Shown here piece after piece: positions 45,403-52,645 of a stretch of DNA of 64,000 nucleotides. Below the pieces are notes generated by a model. That model was not told the DNA's origin. It did not search any database and saw only the letters and a list, made by a program, of their open reading frames with translations. A program made the translations under genes and the position numbers. Origin of the DNA: DATLWN01 sp963764315 (lineage in GTDB: Bacteria > Pseudomonadota > Zetaproteobacteria > Mariprofundales > Mariprofundaceae); the NCBI GenBank assembly GCA_963764315.1, contig CAVXSB010000009.1, positions 124,001 through 188,000 on the forward strand. The letters run 5' to 3'. Numbering within the stretch: the stretch's first letter is position 1; the number at the start of each line of letters is the position of its first letter.

Positions 45403-46113
45403 ATGAAACGGATTTCCATCGGCATCGCCGCAGCGTTGCTACTGGCTGCCTGTAACCAGCACGGCAAGCCCGACCAGGCGAACCTGAAGCTCGATACGGC
45501 TGCCAAGAAGGGCAGTTATGCCATCGGCATGAGCATCGGCCATACGCTGAAGGGCAGTGGTACCGAGGTCGACATGGATGCCTTCGTCGCCGGCGCACGC
45601 GCCGCCTATACGGGCACCAAACCGCTACTCGATGACAAGGCCGCCAACGAGGCGCGCCAGGACTTCATGAAGCGGCAGATGGAAGCGAGCATGGCCAAGT
45701 CGAAGAAGGTGGGTGAGGCGAACGAGAAGGCCTCCGAGGCATTCCTGGCCGCCAACAAAACCAAGCCCGGCGTGAAGACGACGGCCAGCGGCCTGCAGTA
45801 CGAGGTGCTGCGGAAGGGCAAGGGGCCGAAGCCGACGACGACGGATAAGGTCACGGTCAATTACCGCGGCACCCTGGTCGACGGCAAGGAGTTCGACAGT
45901 TCCTACCGGCGCAAGGAGCCTTCGACGTTCGAGCTCGGCCAGGTGATCCCGGGCTGGACCGAGGGTCTGCAGCTGATGCGGGTCGGTTCCAAGTACCGCT
46001 TCTGGATTCCCGCCAAGCTGGCCTACGGTGCGCATGGCGCCGGCGGTGTCATCGGCCCGAACCAGGTGCTGATTTTCGACGTCGAGCTGTTGAAGATCAA
46101 CGGCAAGGGCTAA
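45403..46113 (+). CDS. FKBP-type peptidyl-prolyl isomerase lipoprotein (FkpA/Mip-like)
   Basis: Periplasmic folding helper. The 236 residues start with a lipoprotein signal (MKRISIGIAAALLLAAC), so Cys17 is lipidated; the next residues NQ do not signal inner-membrane retention, and an outer-membrane location is likely. An N-terminal FKBP dimerisation domain (YAIGMSIGHTLKGSG...) and a long helix join a C-terminal FKBP domain from about residue 125 with VTVNYRGTLVDGKEFDSSY, VIPGWTEGLQLM and IPAKLAYG. The layout is that of Mip and FkpA. The start follows AAGGAGAAGAGG. It may be co-transcribed with guaA, and ffh starts 3 bp after its stop. Confidence 0.95.
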   Translation: MKRISIGIAAALLLAACNQHGKPDQANLKLDTAAKKGSYAIGMSIGHTLKGSGTEVDMDAFVAGARAAYTGTKPLLDDKAANEARQDFMKRQMEASMAKSKKVGEANEKASEAFLAANKTKPGVKTTASGLQYEVLRKGKGPKPTTTDKVTVNYRGTLVDGKEFDSSYRRKEPSTFELGQVIPGWTEGLQLMRVGSKYRFWIPAKLAYGAHGAGGVIGPNQVLIFDVELLKINGKG

Positions 46114-46116
46114 ACA

Positions 46117-47469
46117 ATGTTCAGCCGGCTGACCGAGAAGTTCTCCGAGATCACCGACCGCCTGCGTGGGGCGGCTCGGGTGTCCGAGGCCGATCTCGAT
46201 GCCACGCTGCGCGAGATGCGCATGGCGCTGCTGGAAGCGGATGTGGCGCTTCCAGTGGCCCGCCGGCTGATGGACGATGTGCGCGAGCGCGCCCTCGGGA
46301 CGGAGGTGGCCAAGAGCCTGCAGCCGGGGCAGGTGATCATCAAGATCATGCACGATGCCCTGGCCGACATTCTCGGCGGCCAGCGCCGCGAGCTCGAGGT
46401 CTCCGGCATTCCCTCCGTGATCCTGCTCTGCGGCCTGCAGGGTGCGGGTAAGACGACGACGGCCGGCAAGCTGGCGCGCCTGCTGCTTGCACAGGGCAAA
46501 CGGGTGGCGATGACCAGCGTCGACGCCACGCGCCCGGCGGCGCGTGAGCAGTTGCAGGTGCTGGCGGGCCAGGTCGATGTGCCGTATCTGGCGGGCGAGG
46601 GGGATGGCCCCGTGGCTATGGCCCGCTCGGCGCTGGGCCAGGCGCGTACCGGCGGCCACCATGTGCTGATTCTCGATACCGCTGGCCGTCAGGTTATCGA
46701 TGAGGCCCTGATGGGCGAGATCAAGGCCGTGCAGGACGAGGTCAAGGCGGCCGAGCGCCTGTTGGTGCTCGACGCCATGACCGGTCAGACGGCCCTGCCG
46801 GTGGCCGAGCAGTTCCACGCCGCCGTGGGTCTCACCGGCTGCATCCTGACCAAGACCGATGCCGATGTGCGCGGTGGTGCGGCCCTGTCGGTGGCCTACA
46901 GCACCAGCGTGCCGGTGCGCTTCGTCGGTACCGGCGAGAAGATCGACGCCTTCGAGCTTTTCGATCCGCAGCGCATGGCCGGCCGCATCCTCGGCCAGGG
47001 CGATGTCGTCGGGCTGGTGGAACGCATCCAGTCCACGGTCGATCGCGAGCAGGCCGAGAAGATGGCCAAGAAGGTCAAGAAGGGCGAGTTCGATATGGGT
47101 GACTTCGCCGACCATCTCGATCAGGTGCAGAAGATGGGCGGCATGGGGGCGATGCTGAAGATGTTGCCCGGCATGCGCCTGCCCGAGGAGGCGATGGGCA
47201 AGATCGACGATAAGCCGATGCGCCGCATGCGCGCCATGATCAACTCGATGACCGCCAAGGAACGCACGCACCCGAAGCTTATTAACGGCAGCCGCAAGCG
47301 CCGCATCGCCGCCGGCTCCGGCACCACGGTGCAGGAGCTCAACCAGATGCTGAAGCAGTTTGCGCAGATGCAGACGATGATGAAGAAGATGAAGGGCGGC
47401 AAGGGAAAGCGCCTGATGGCGCAGATCGCCGGCAAGATGGGCGGCATGGGCGGCATGCCGAAGATGTGA
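46117..47469 (+). CDS. ffh: Signal recognition particle protein Ffh
   Basis: GTPase of the signal recognition particle; with 4.5S RNA it delivers nascent membrane proteins to FtsY. The 450 residues comprise the N domain (EADLDATLREMRMALLEADVAL with the ALLEADV motif), the G domain (LCGLQGAGKTTTAGKLA, DATRPAAREQLQ, DTAGRQVIDEALM, TKTD) and the Met-rich M domain (GGMGAMLKMLPGM; RKRRIAAGSGTTVQELNQML) that binds RNA and signal sequence. A strong intrinsic terminator lies 21 bp after the stop. rpsP, often directly downstream, is here 2.4 kb away. Confidence 0.98.
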   Translation: MFSRLTEKFSEITDRLRGAARVSEADLDATLREMRMALLEADVALPVARRLMDDVRERALGTEVAKSLQPGQVIIKIMHDALADILGGQRRELEVSGIPSVILLCGLQGAGKTTTAGKLARLLLAQGKRVAMTSVDATRPAAREQLQVLAGQVDVPYLAGEGDGPVAMARSALGQARTGGHHVLILDTAGRQVIDEALMGEIKAVQDEVKAAERLLVLDAMTGQTALPVAEQFHAAVGLTGCILTKTDADVRGGAALSVAYSTSVPVRFVGTGEKIDAFELFDPQRMAGRILGQGDVVGLVERIQSTVDREQAEKMAKKVKKGEFDMGDFADHLDQVQKMGGMGAMLKMLPGMRLPEEAMGKIDDKPMRRMRAMINSMTAKERTHPKLINGSRKRRIAAGSGTTVQELNQMLKQFAQMQTMMKKMKGGKGKRLMAQIAGKMGGMGGMPKM

Positions 47470-47490
47470 CGGCCCTGTGTCCGTGGATCA

Positions 47491-47513
47491 GGGGCGCTTC
47501 GGCGCCCCTTTTT
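47491..47513 (+). terminator. Intrinsic terminator of the guaBA-fkp-ffh unit
   Basis: GGGGCGC and GCGCCCC pair perfectly around a TTCG tetraloop (47498-47501) and are followed by TTTTT. A textbook Rho-independent terminator. Confidence 0.95.
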
Positions 47514-47551
47514 GTGACGTATCACCCGTGGTGCGGAAATGTAAGAAAATA

Positions 47552-47961
47552 CCTTCTTTGGTCCTTTCTTGCATGCCCAAGAAAGGACCAAAGAAGGGCA
47601 CCCCGGAACCAGGCTGCCCTTCGGGTCCCCGGTCCTGCATGTTCCTCATCGGTCGCGGCTCCGCCGCTTTTCTCCGATGTTGAACATTGGTCTCGGCAGC
47701 CTGCTAGCGGGGGATCACAAAAAGGGGAGGGCTTTAAACCCCGCTTGCCGGGGCGCCGCCTGGACGGGGCTGGCGAACGGATCAGCGCAATATGTTGCGC
47801 CCGTTCGCGGCCCGGACAGGCGGGAGACGCGCCGGCCTCGCGGGCAGCCTTCTTTGGTTCTTCTTGATGAGGGCCATCCATGGCCCTCACCCTTCGGGCG
47901 TACATGCGTACGTCCAAATTGCGTTCCTGCACTTTTGTGGCTGCGCAAGAAAGAACAAAGG
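47552..47961. repeat. Palindromic dispersed-repeat block in a gene-free region
   Basis: The whole stretch 47514-48080 has no supported gene. It starts with a perfect 20-bp palindrome (47552-47571 with 47578-47597, loop CATGCC; arm CCTTCTTTGGTCCTTTCTTG). A second, degenerate pair of the same arms lies at 47848-47866 and 47946-47961, enclosing the core TCCATGGCCCTCACCC...CTTTTGT that also occurs at 20262-20324. Between the two are further hairpin-prone GC-rich segments (ACCCCGCTTGCCGGGGC). This is the composition of a composite, palindrome-flanked intergenic element of a kind common in high-GC gammaproteobacteria. It encodes no transposase. Confidence 0.8.
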
Positions 47962-48080
47962 GCGGTATGTTGGTCGCCATGCGGCGCGGACCGGCGCTTA
48001 TTTCCAGAAGCTTGCTAACGAGGGATCGAAAGCATGCTTCAAAGATGCTCCGTTCGAAACTTGCGATGAATTTGTAAGAC

Positions 48081-48500
48081 TCAGCTCCGTTGCGGGTACT
48101 CGGCGAACACCGGGATATCGTCGCCCTGGCAGGACCATGCGGCGCGCGAGTCCCAGAAGATGCGCGCCTCGGGAGCGATGCCCGGATCGGTATCCAGAGA
48201 GCCCGCCGGCACCACGGCCATGCCCATCTCCTTGCGAATACGCGGCAGCTGGCCGCCGCAACGGGTGCAGAAGCAGGCGGTGAAGCGCTGCGCCTCCGGC
48301 GGCTTGTACTCCCTGATCAGCTCCTCGCCCTGTAGCCAGGCGGCATCCGTCAGCTTGATCATGATGTTCGAGGCATGTCCCGTGCCCGTGGCCTTGCGGC
48401 AGCGGCCGCAGTGGCAGTGGTAGAAGCGCACCGGCTCGCCGCTGATCTCGTATTGCACGCCGCCGCACAGGCAGCCTCCGCGAAGCTTGGTTTCCGACAC
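48081..48500 (-). CDS. GFA-family zinc-binding protein
   Basis: A 139-residue protein of the family named for glutathione-dependent formaldehyde-activating enzyme (Gfa/CENP-V). Zinc ligands are visible as CLCGGVQY (CxC) near residue 10, HCHCGRCRKATG around residue 30, and CFCTRCGGQL around residue 100. Only a few members have a tested function; activity on formaldehyde-glutathione is not assured. A single gene between the repeat block and the copper-chaperone genes. Confidence 0.9.
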   Translation of the reverse strand: MSETKLRGGCLCGGVQYEISGEPVRFYHCHCGRCRKATGTGHASNIMIKLTDAAWLQGEELIREYKPPEAQRFTACFCTRCGGQLPRIRKEMGMAVVPAGSLDTDPGIAPEARIFWDSRAAWSCQGDDIPVFAEYPQRS

Positions 48501-48585
48501 GTATACCCCCTAGGCCGAGTTTCGCTCCAGCCTACAAACACCGCCGGCGTCGGCAAGCCGCAGCGTGCCGTTGCTGCTGCCCGAT

Positions 48586-49050
48586 CTACATGCCAGGCAT
48601 GCTCCCCATATGGCCCATGCCGCCGCCGGCATCCGGCCGCGCATCGCGCACCATCGCCGCCATGCGTTGGTGCGAGCCGTCTGCGAATCGGAGCTCGATA
48701 TGCACTATCTCGCCGGCCGAGAGCGGGTGCTTGAGCCCCATCAGCATGATGTGCATGCCGCCGGGGGCGAAATTCACCAGGCCGCCGGCCGGCACCGTCA
48801 GCGTCGGCAGGGTCTTCATGGTGCCGCCGGCCATGCTGTGCATCATGGCCGATGCCGCCGCGTCTGCGGACACGCCGACGATGCGCACATCCCGTGCCGC
48901 GGGGTTATGAAGCTGCGCATACACGGCCGCCGTATCGGAGACCGGGGGCGGCAGCCGTACCCAGGCATGATGCACATCGAGCCCGGCCGCATGGGCGTCG
49001 ATCGCGAACAGGCATAGGGCCAGCATCATCATCCACATGGTTTTCCTCAT
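48586..49050 (-). CDS. Periplasmic copper chaperone PCuAC
   Basis: Carries Cu(I) to the CuA/CuB sites of cytochrome oxidase. The 154 residues begin with a signal peptide (MWMMMLALCLFAIDAHAAG), then AWVRLPPPVSDTAAVYAQLHN and the copper motif with Met/His ligands in MMHSMAGGTMKTL and PGGMHIMLMGL. The C-terminus ends in an extra Met/His-rich tail (GMGHMGSMPGM) that could bind a second copper. Start at 49050; the longer open frame has no signal sequence. It lies 22 bp after sco on the same strand. Confidence 0.93.
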   Translation of the reverse strand: MRKTMWMMMLALCLFAIDAHAAGLDVHHAWVRLPPPVSDTAAVYAQLHNPAARDVRIVGVSADAAASAMMHSMAGGTMKTLPTLTVPAGGLVNFAPGGMHIMLMGLKHPLSAGEIVHIELRFADGSHQRMAAMVRDARPDAGGGMGHMGSMPGM

Positions 49051-49072
49051 CGTTCTCTCCTTGGCTGGTATC

Positions 49073-49672
49073 TCAGGGCATCCAGGCTTCGATATCGTGT
49101 TGCATCGTCGTCGTCGGCGTGTTGTCCCCGAACAGCGCCACCGCCTTGCCGCCGGCATTGATCAGGTAGATGAAGGTCGAGTGCCGGACCGCATAGTTCA
49201 TGCCCTTCGGATGTGCCGGCACCGAATAGCTGATGTTCCAACGCTCGGCGACGGCTTTCAGTGCCGTCGGCGTGCCGGTGACGCCGACGAACGATGGCTC
49301 GTAGAAACGTACGTATTTCATCAGGATTTCGGACGTATCTCGACGGGGGTCGAGGCTGACGAACAGGCCGTGCACGTGCCGGCGCTCGTGTTTGGGCAGG
49401 CGGCGGATGGCTGCGGCCATATTGCTCAGCGCCATCGGGCAGGCATCCGGGCAATGGGTGTAGCCGAAATACAACAGCACGAGATCGCCGCGGAAGTCCG
49501 ACAGATGCACCTGGCCATTGGCCGATTGGAGTGTAAAGTCTCCGCCCAGCTTCTGCATATAGCCGGGTATCGGCGGCCGGGGGCGTTGTCGGGCATGGAT
49601 CGCGGCTACTCCCGCAATCGACAGGATGAGCAGTATGCCGATCCAGGGCTTCGTCCAAGTTCGTCCGCGCAT
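49073..49672 (-). CDS. SCO1/SenC-type cytochrome oxidase assembly protein
   Basis: Membrane-anchored thioredoxin-fold protein for copper delivery to cytochrome oxidase. The 199 residues have an N-terminal anchor (IGILLILSIAGVAAIHA), then GGDFTLQSANGQVHLSDFRG, the copper/redox motif YTHCPDACPMAL (CxxxC) and the conserved His in YAVRHSTFIYLI. Start at ATG 49672, with GGAGG 9 nt upstream. It pairs with PCuAC in an operon; the oxidase structural genes are not in the window. Confidence 0.94.
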   Translation of the reverse strand: MRGRTWTKPWIGILLILSIAGVAAIHARQRPRPPIPGYMQKLGGDFTLQSANGQVHLSDFRGDLVLLYFGYTHCPDACPMALSNMAAAIRRLPKHERRHVHGLFVSLDPRRDTSEILMKYVRFYEPSFVGVTGTPTALKAVAERWNISYSVPAHPKGMNYAVRHSTFIYLINAGGKAVALFGDNTPTTTMQHDIEAWMP

Positions 49673-49858
49673 CGTCAATGGCCTCCTGCCGGCGTTGCTG
49701 AAGCAGATATGCTGGGTTGGAACCGCGTGTTGGCAATGTGGCAAATTGTCGCTGCTCCCGGGCCGTGTGCGGCTGCCGACAGGGCGGTGGACCCGGCCTG
49801 CGCATCGCCAGCCCAGGCGCCATGGGCGCGAGCTGCCCGGCAAGAGCCGCGTTGCGCC

Positions 49859-49887
49859 TTGCGGGCGGGAACTCACCCGTTTATAGT
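49859..49887 (+). promoter_or_regulatory. Promoter of the rpsP operon
   Basis: TTGCGG (49859-49864), exactly 17 bp, then TATAGT (49882-49887) and a GC-rich discriminator (GCGGCGCCC), the type repressed by ppGpp. It lies 36 bp upstream of the rpsP start. Confidence 0.7.
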
Positions 49888-49923
49888 GCGGCGCCCTGAG
49901 ATTGGATTAGAGGTATTAGACAC

Positions 49924-50418
49924 ATGGCGACAGTTATTCGTTTGCAGCGCGGTGGCAGGAAGAAACGTCCGTTCTATGCGGTCGTGGTCATGGATTCCCG
50001 CAACCGCCGCGATGGCGCATTCATCGAGAAGCTCGGCTATTACGATCCCTGCCGCGAGCCGGAGACCATCGAGCTGGATCTGGAGCGCGTGAAATCCTGG
50101 ACCGACCAGGGCGCGCAGCTTTCCCCGCGCGTGGCCAGCCTGGTCACCCTGGCGGGTAACCCGGACCGCGTGGTCGAGGCACAGGCCAAGCTCGAGGCCA
50201 AGAAGGCCGCTGCCAAGGCTGCCGAAGAGGCCAAGAAGAAGGCCGAGGCTGCCGCCAAGGCTGAGGCTGAGGCTGCTGCCAAGGCCGCTGAGGAAGCTGC
50301 CGCTGCCGAGGCCAAGGCTGCCGAGGAGGCTGCCGCTGCCGAGGCCGCTGCGGAGCCTGCTGCCGAGGAGGCTCCCGCCGAGGAGGCCGCTGCCGGTGAG
50401 GAAGAATCCGACGCCTGA
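49924..50418 (+). CDS. rpsP: 30S ribosomal protein S16 with a long Ala/Glu/Lys-rich C-terminal tail
   Basis: S16 is needed for 30S assembly. The first 80 or so residues are a standard S16 (ATVIRLQRGGRKKRPFYAVV, RDGAFIEKLGYYDP, VKSWTDQGAQLSPRV). They are followed by about 80 more residues of almost pure Ala, Glu and Lys, turning acidic at the end (EEAPAEEAAAGEEESDA). The usual bacterial protein is about 82-90 residues. The tail is predicted to be a charged helix or disordered; its role is unknown. It is encoded by a GCN/GAG-rich repeat-like stretch (50180-50410), so length may vary. rimM starts inside the last codons. Confidence 0.95.
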   Translation: MATVIRLQRGGRKKRPFYAVVVMDSRNRRDGAFIEKLGYYDPCREPETIELDLERVKSWTDQGAQLSPRVASLVTLAGNPDRVVEAQAKLEAKKAAAKAAEEAKKKAEAAAKAEAEAAAKAAEEAAAAEAKAAEEAAAAEAAAEPAAEEAPAEEAAAGEEESDA

Positions 50419-50938
50419 TCGCCTGTTCGAGGTCGGCGCTGTCCAAGCGCCCCACGGACTGAAGGGCGCGCTGATCATCTATTCGCATACCCGGCCTGCC
50501 ATCGGCATCGCCGGGTATTCTTTTTGGTACATCGGCAAAGATGCTTCGTCGGCGAAGCGAATCGAGGTCGTGCGCTGCTGGCAGCACGGCCGGCGCCTGC
50601 TGGCCCAGTTGGCCGGCATCGATGATGCCGATGCTGCCGCCGTGCTGAAGGGCCAGTCCATCTGGGTGGATGAGGCCGAGGTGTCGCTGGAAGAGGATGA
50701 ATACCTATGGGCCGATCTCATCGGCTGTGCGGTGTTCGAGGCCGCAGGGCAAGAGCTCGGGCGCGTCGTGGGCCTGGAGGCCTACGGGGCGCAGGACATC
50801 CTTTCCGTGCGTGCGCCGGACGGAGATTGGATGATCCCGTTCGTCGAGAGCATCGTGCGGCGGGTGGATATCGATGCCCGGCGCATCGAGGTCGATCTGC
50901 CCGAGGGGATGGATGCATGCTTCACGCCCAGATCCTGA
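50396..50938 (+). CDS. rimM: 16S rRNA processing protein RimM
   Basis: 30S maturation factor that binds S19. The 180 residues have the N-terminal barrel (LFEVGAVQAPHGLKGALIIYS) and the C-terminal PRC-type barrel (YLWADLIGCAVFEAAGQELGRVVGLEAYGAQDILSVR; WMIPFVESIV). The best start is GTG 50396, 23 bp inside the rpsP 3' end in another frame; no ATG is available before the conserved VGAVQAPHG. This overlap forces translational coupling. Its end overlaps the trmD start. Confidence 0.93.
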   Translation: MRKNPTPDRLFEVGAVQAPHGLKGALIIYSHTRPAIGIAGYSFWYIGKDASSAKRIEVVRCWQHGRRLLAQLAGIDDADAAAVLKGQSIWVDEAEVSLEEDEYLWADLIGCAVFEAAGQELGRVVGLEAYGAQDILSVRAPDGDWMIPFVESIVRRVDIDARRIEVDLPEGMDACFTPRS

Positions 50939-51582
50939 CGCTATTTCCCGAATTCTTTGCCTCGCCCCTAGCCTGCTCGATCCCCAAGCGTGCCATCGCC
51001 GCGGGGCTGGTGCGCGTCGATTGCCTGAATATCCGCGATTTCTGCCTGGACAAGCACCGCCGCGCCGATGACCTGCCTTACGGCGGCGGTCCGGGCATGG
51101 TCATGAAGCCCGAACCGGTGGTGGCGGCCATCCGCGATGCCCGCGCCCGCGATGCGGACACGCGCGTGGTGCTGCTCTCGCCGGCAGGCCAGCCGTTCAC
51201 GCAGGCCAAGGCGCGCGAATATGCCGGGCTTTCCGGCATCACGCTGCTGTGCGGACGCTACGAGGGCATCGACGAGCGCGTCGTTCCCCACGTCGACGAA
51301 GAGCTGTCGCTCGGAGACTACGTGTTGTCCGGCGGTGAGCCTGGGGCGCTGTGCGTGCTCGATGCCGTGATCCGGCTGCTGCCGGGGGCGCTCGGCGATG
51401 CCGAGTCCGCGGTGCAGGACTCCTTCGCGGACGAGGGCCTGCTGGATTGGCCGCATTACACGCGTCCGGAGGTCTTCGAGGGTCAATGCGTGCCCGAGGT
51501 GCTGCTCTCCGGCAACCATGCCGAGATCGAGAAATGGCGCCGCGCCCAGGCTCGGGAACGTTCCGGCAAGCGCCGTGGCTGA
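50917..51582 (+). CDS. trmD: tRNA (guanine-N1)-methyltransferase TrmD
   Basis: Methylates G37 of tRNAs reading CUN, CCN and CGG, preventing frameshifts. The 221 residues show the trefoil-knot SPOUT motifs: LPYGGGPGMVMKPEP, LLCGRYEGIDERV and SLGDYVLSGGE, with the catalytic Asp in DSFADEGLLDWPHYTRP. The C-terminus ends soon after IEKWRRAQARERS and is about 30 residues shorter than E. coli TrmD. The next gene starts within its last codons (GTG 51575), so the short end may be real. Confidence 0.95.
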   Translation: MLHAQILTLFPEFFASPLACSIPKRAIAAGLVRVDCLNIRDFCLDKHRRADDLPYGGGPGMVMKPEPVVAAIRDARARDADTRVVLLSPAGQPFTQAKAREYAGLSGITLLCGRYEGIDERVVPHVDEELSLGDYVLSGGEPGALCVLDAVIRLLPGALGDAESAVQDSFADEGLLDWPHYTRPEVFEGQCVPEVLLSGNHAEIEKWRRAQARERSGKRRG

Positions 51583-52123
51583 GCCGCGCATCGCCGTGGC
51601 GCTGGTGCACCATCCGGTGCTGAACCGGCTGGGTGAGACGAGTACGACGGCCATCACCTCCATGGACGTGCACGATTTCGCGCGAAGCTGCGCCTTCTAC
51701 GACGTGGCACCGGTGTACATCGTGCATCCGGCGGACGGCATGCATGCCTTCGTCGAGGAGATGCGCGGCTACTGGCGAGAGGGCGACGGACAGCAGCGCA
51801 ATCCCGGGCGCGGCGAGTCGCTGGCCGCCATCAGGCTGGTGCGTTCGCTCGACGAGGCGGTGACGGATATGGGCGCCGGTCTCGACAAGTGTACGCTGTG
51901 GTACACCTCGGCCAGCCCGCCGGATGAGACCACAACCGATGTCGGGATGCTCGGCAGCATGCCCGGCCGGCACCTGATCGTGTTCGGCACCGGCTGGGGG
52001 CTGGATGCCGCCGCGCTGCCGAGGCCAACTGGATGGTTGTCACCGATCCAAGGTGTCGGTATGGTTCGCCACCTTTCGGTTCGGGCGGCCCTGGCCATCT
52101 ACCTGGACCGCCTGCGGCGATAG
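51575..52123 (+). CDS. SPOUT-class RNA methyltransferase (Methyltrn_RNA_4 type) between trmD and rplS
   Basis: A 182-residue SAM-dependent RNA methyltransferase of the family known from Aquificales, deltaproteobacteria and Thermotogae, where it also lies in the trmD-rplS operon. Diagnostic stretches: VALVHHPVLNRLGETSTTAI, MDVHDFARSC, the knot LIVFGTGWGL, and the end GMVRHLSVRAALAIYLDRLRR. The RNA target is unknown. The GTG start lies 8 bp inside trmD. Gammaproteobacteria usually lack a gene here (trmD-rplS are adjacent), so it may be acquired or an old retained copy; its codon use looks like that of the neighbours. Confidence 0.88.
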   Translation: MAEPRIAVALVHHPVLNRLGETSTTAITSMDVHDFARSCAFYDVAPVYIVHPADGMHAFVEEMRGYWREGDGQQRNPGRGESLAAIRLVRSLDEAVTDMGAGLDKCTLWYTSASPPDETTTDVGMLGSMPGRHLIVFGTGWGLDAAALPRPTGWLSPIQGVGMVRHLSVRAALAIYLDRLRR

Positions 52124-52138
52124 TTTTGGAGGCAAGCC

Positions 52139-52510
52139 ATGCGTGCTTTGGATGAGATTACGAAGGATCAGCTGCGTAGCGATATCCCGGATTTCCGCGA
52201 GGGCGATACCGTGCGCGTCAGCGTGCGCGTTGTGGACTACAAGGAAGCCAAGGGCGGCAAGCAAGAGCGTCGCGAGCGCTTGCAGGCCTATGAGGGTGTC
52301 GTTATCGCCCGCCACAACAACGGCATTTCCAGCAGCTTCACGGTACGCAAAATCTCCAACAGCGTCGGTGTGGAGCGCGTATTCCCGCTGCACTCGCCGA
52401 TGCTCGAGAAGATTGAGGTGGTGCGCCACGGTCGCGTGCGTCGCGCCAAGCTGTACTACCTGCGCAATCTGCGCGGCAAGAAAGCGCGTATCGCCGAGAA
52501 GCGCCGCTAA
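52139..52510 (+). CDS. rplS: 50S ribosomal protein L19
   Basis: A 123-residue protein at the 30S-50S interface. It shows FREGDTVRVSVRVVDYKEAKG, QAYEGVVIARHNNGISSSFTVRKIS, VFPLHSP and the basic C-terminus RRAKLYYLRNLRGKKARIAEKRR. It closes the rpsP-rimM-trmD-(SPOUT)-rplS operon; a hairpin follows 25 bp later. Confidence 0.97.
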   Translation: MRALDEITKDQLRSDIPDFREGDTVRVSVRVVDYKEAKGGKQERRERLQAYEGVVIARHNNGISSSFTVRKISNSVGVERVFPLHSPMLEKIEVVRHGRVRRAKLYYLRNLRGKKARIAEKRR

Positions 52511-52535
52511 TCGTCCGGGGCCTTCGGGCTTAATG

Positions 52536-52565
52536 CGAGGGTCCCTTTGGGGCCCTCGTTGCGTT
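52536..52565 (+). terminator. Terminator of the rpsP-rplS operon
   Basis: CGAGGGTCCC pairs with GGGGCCCTCG (10 bp, one G-U, TTT loop) and is followed by TTGCGTTT. The broken U-tract makes it weaker than the one after ffh. Confidence 0.7.
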
Positions 52566-52645
52566 TCAGGCCACGGATGACGGGGCCAAGCGCATTGGCC
52601 ATAATAAGCGCCCATATCCGGGCCGAGAATGCATAGGGAGAGCAC

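Noticed and set aside
43785..45506. A 573-codon minus-strand frame opposite guaA, and similar long frames opposite guaB, ffh, glmM, pheT and glyA
   Set aside because: All mirror well-conserved genes, show no domain and have no ribosome site.
47569..48018. Short overlapping reading frames within the palindromic repeat block
   Set aside because: They follow the repeat arms, lack ribosome sites and resemble no protein family.
47520..48080. CRISPR array in the repeat-rich gap after ffh
   Set aside because: The repeats are inverted pairs and degenerate copies, not evenly spaced direct repeats with unique spacers, and no cas genes are present.
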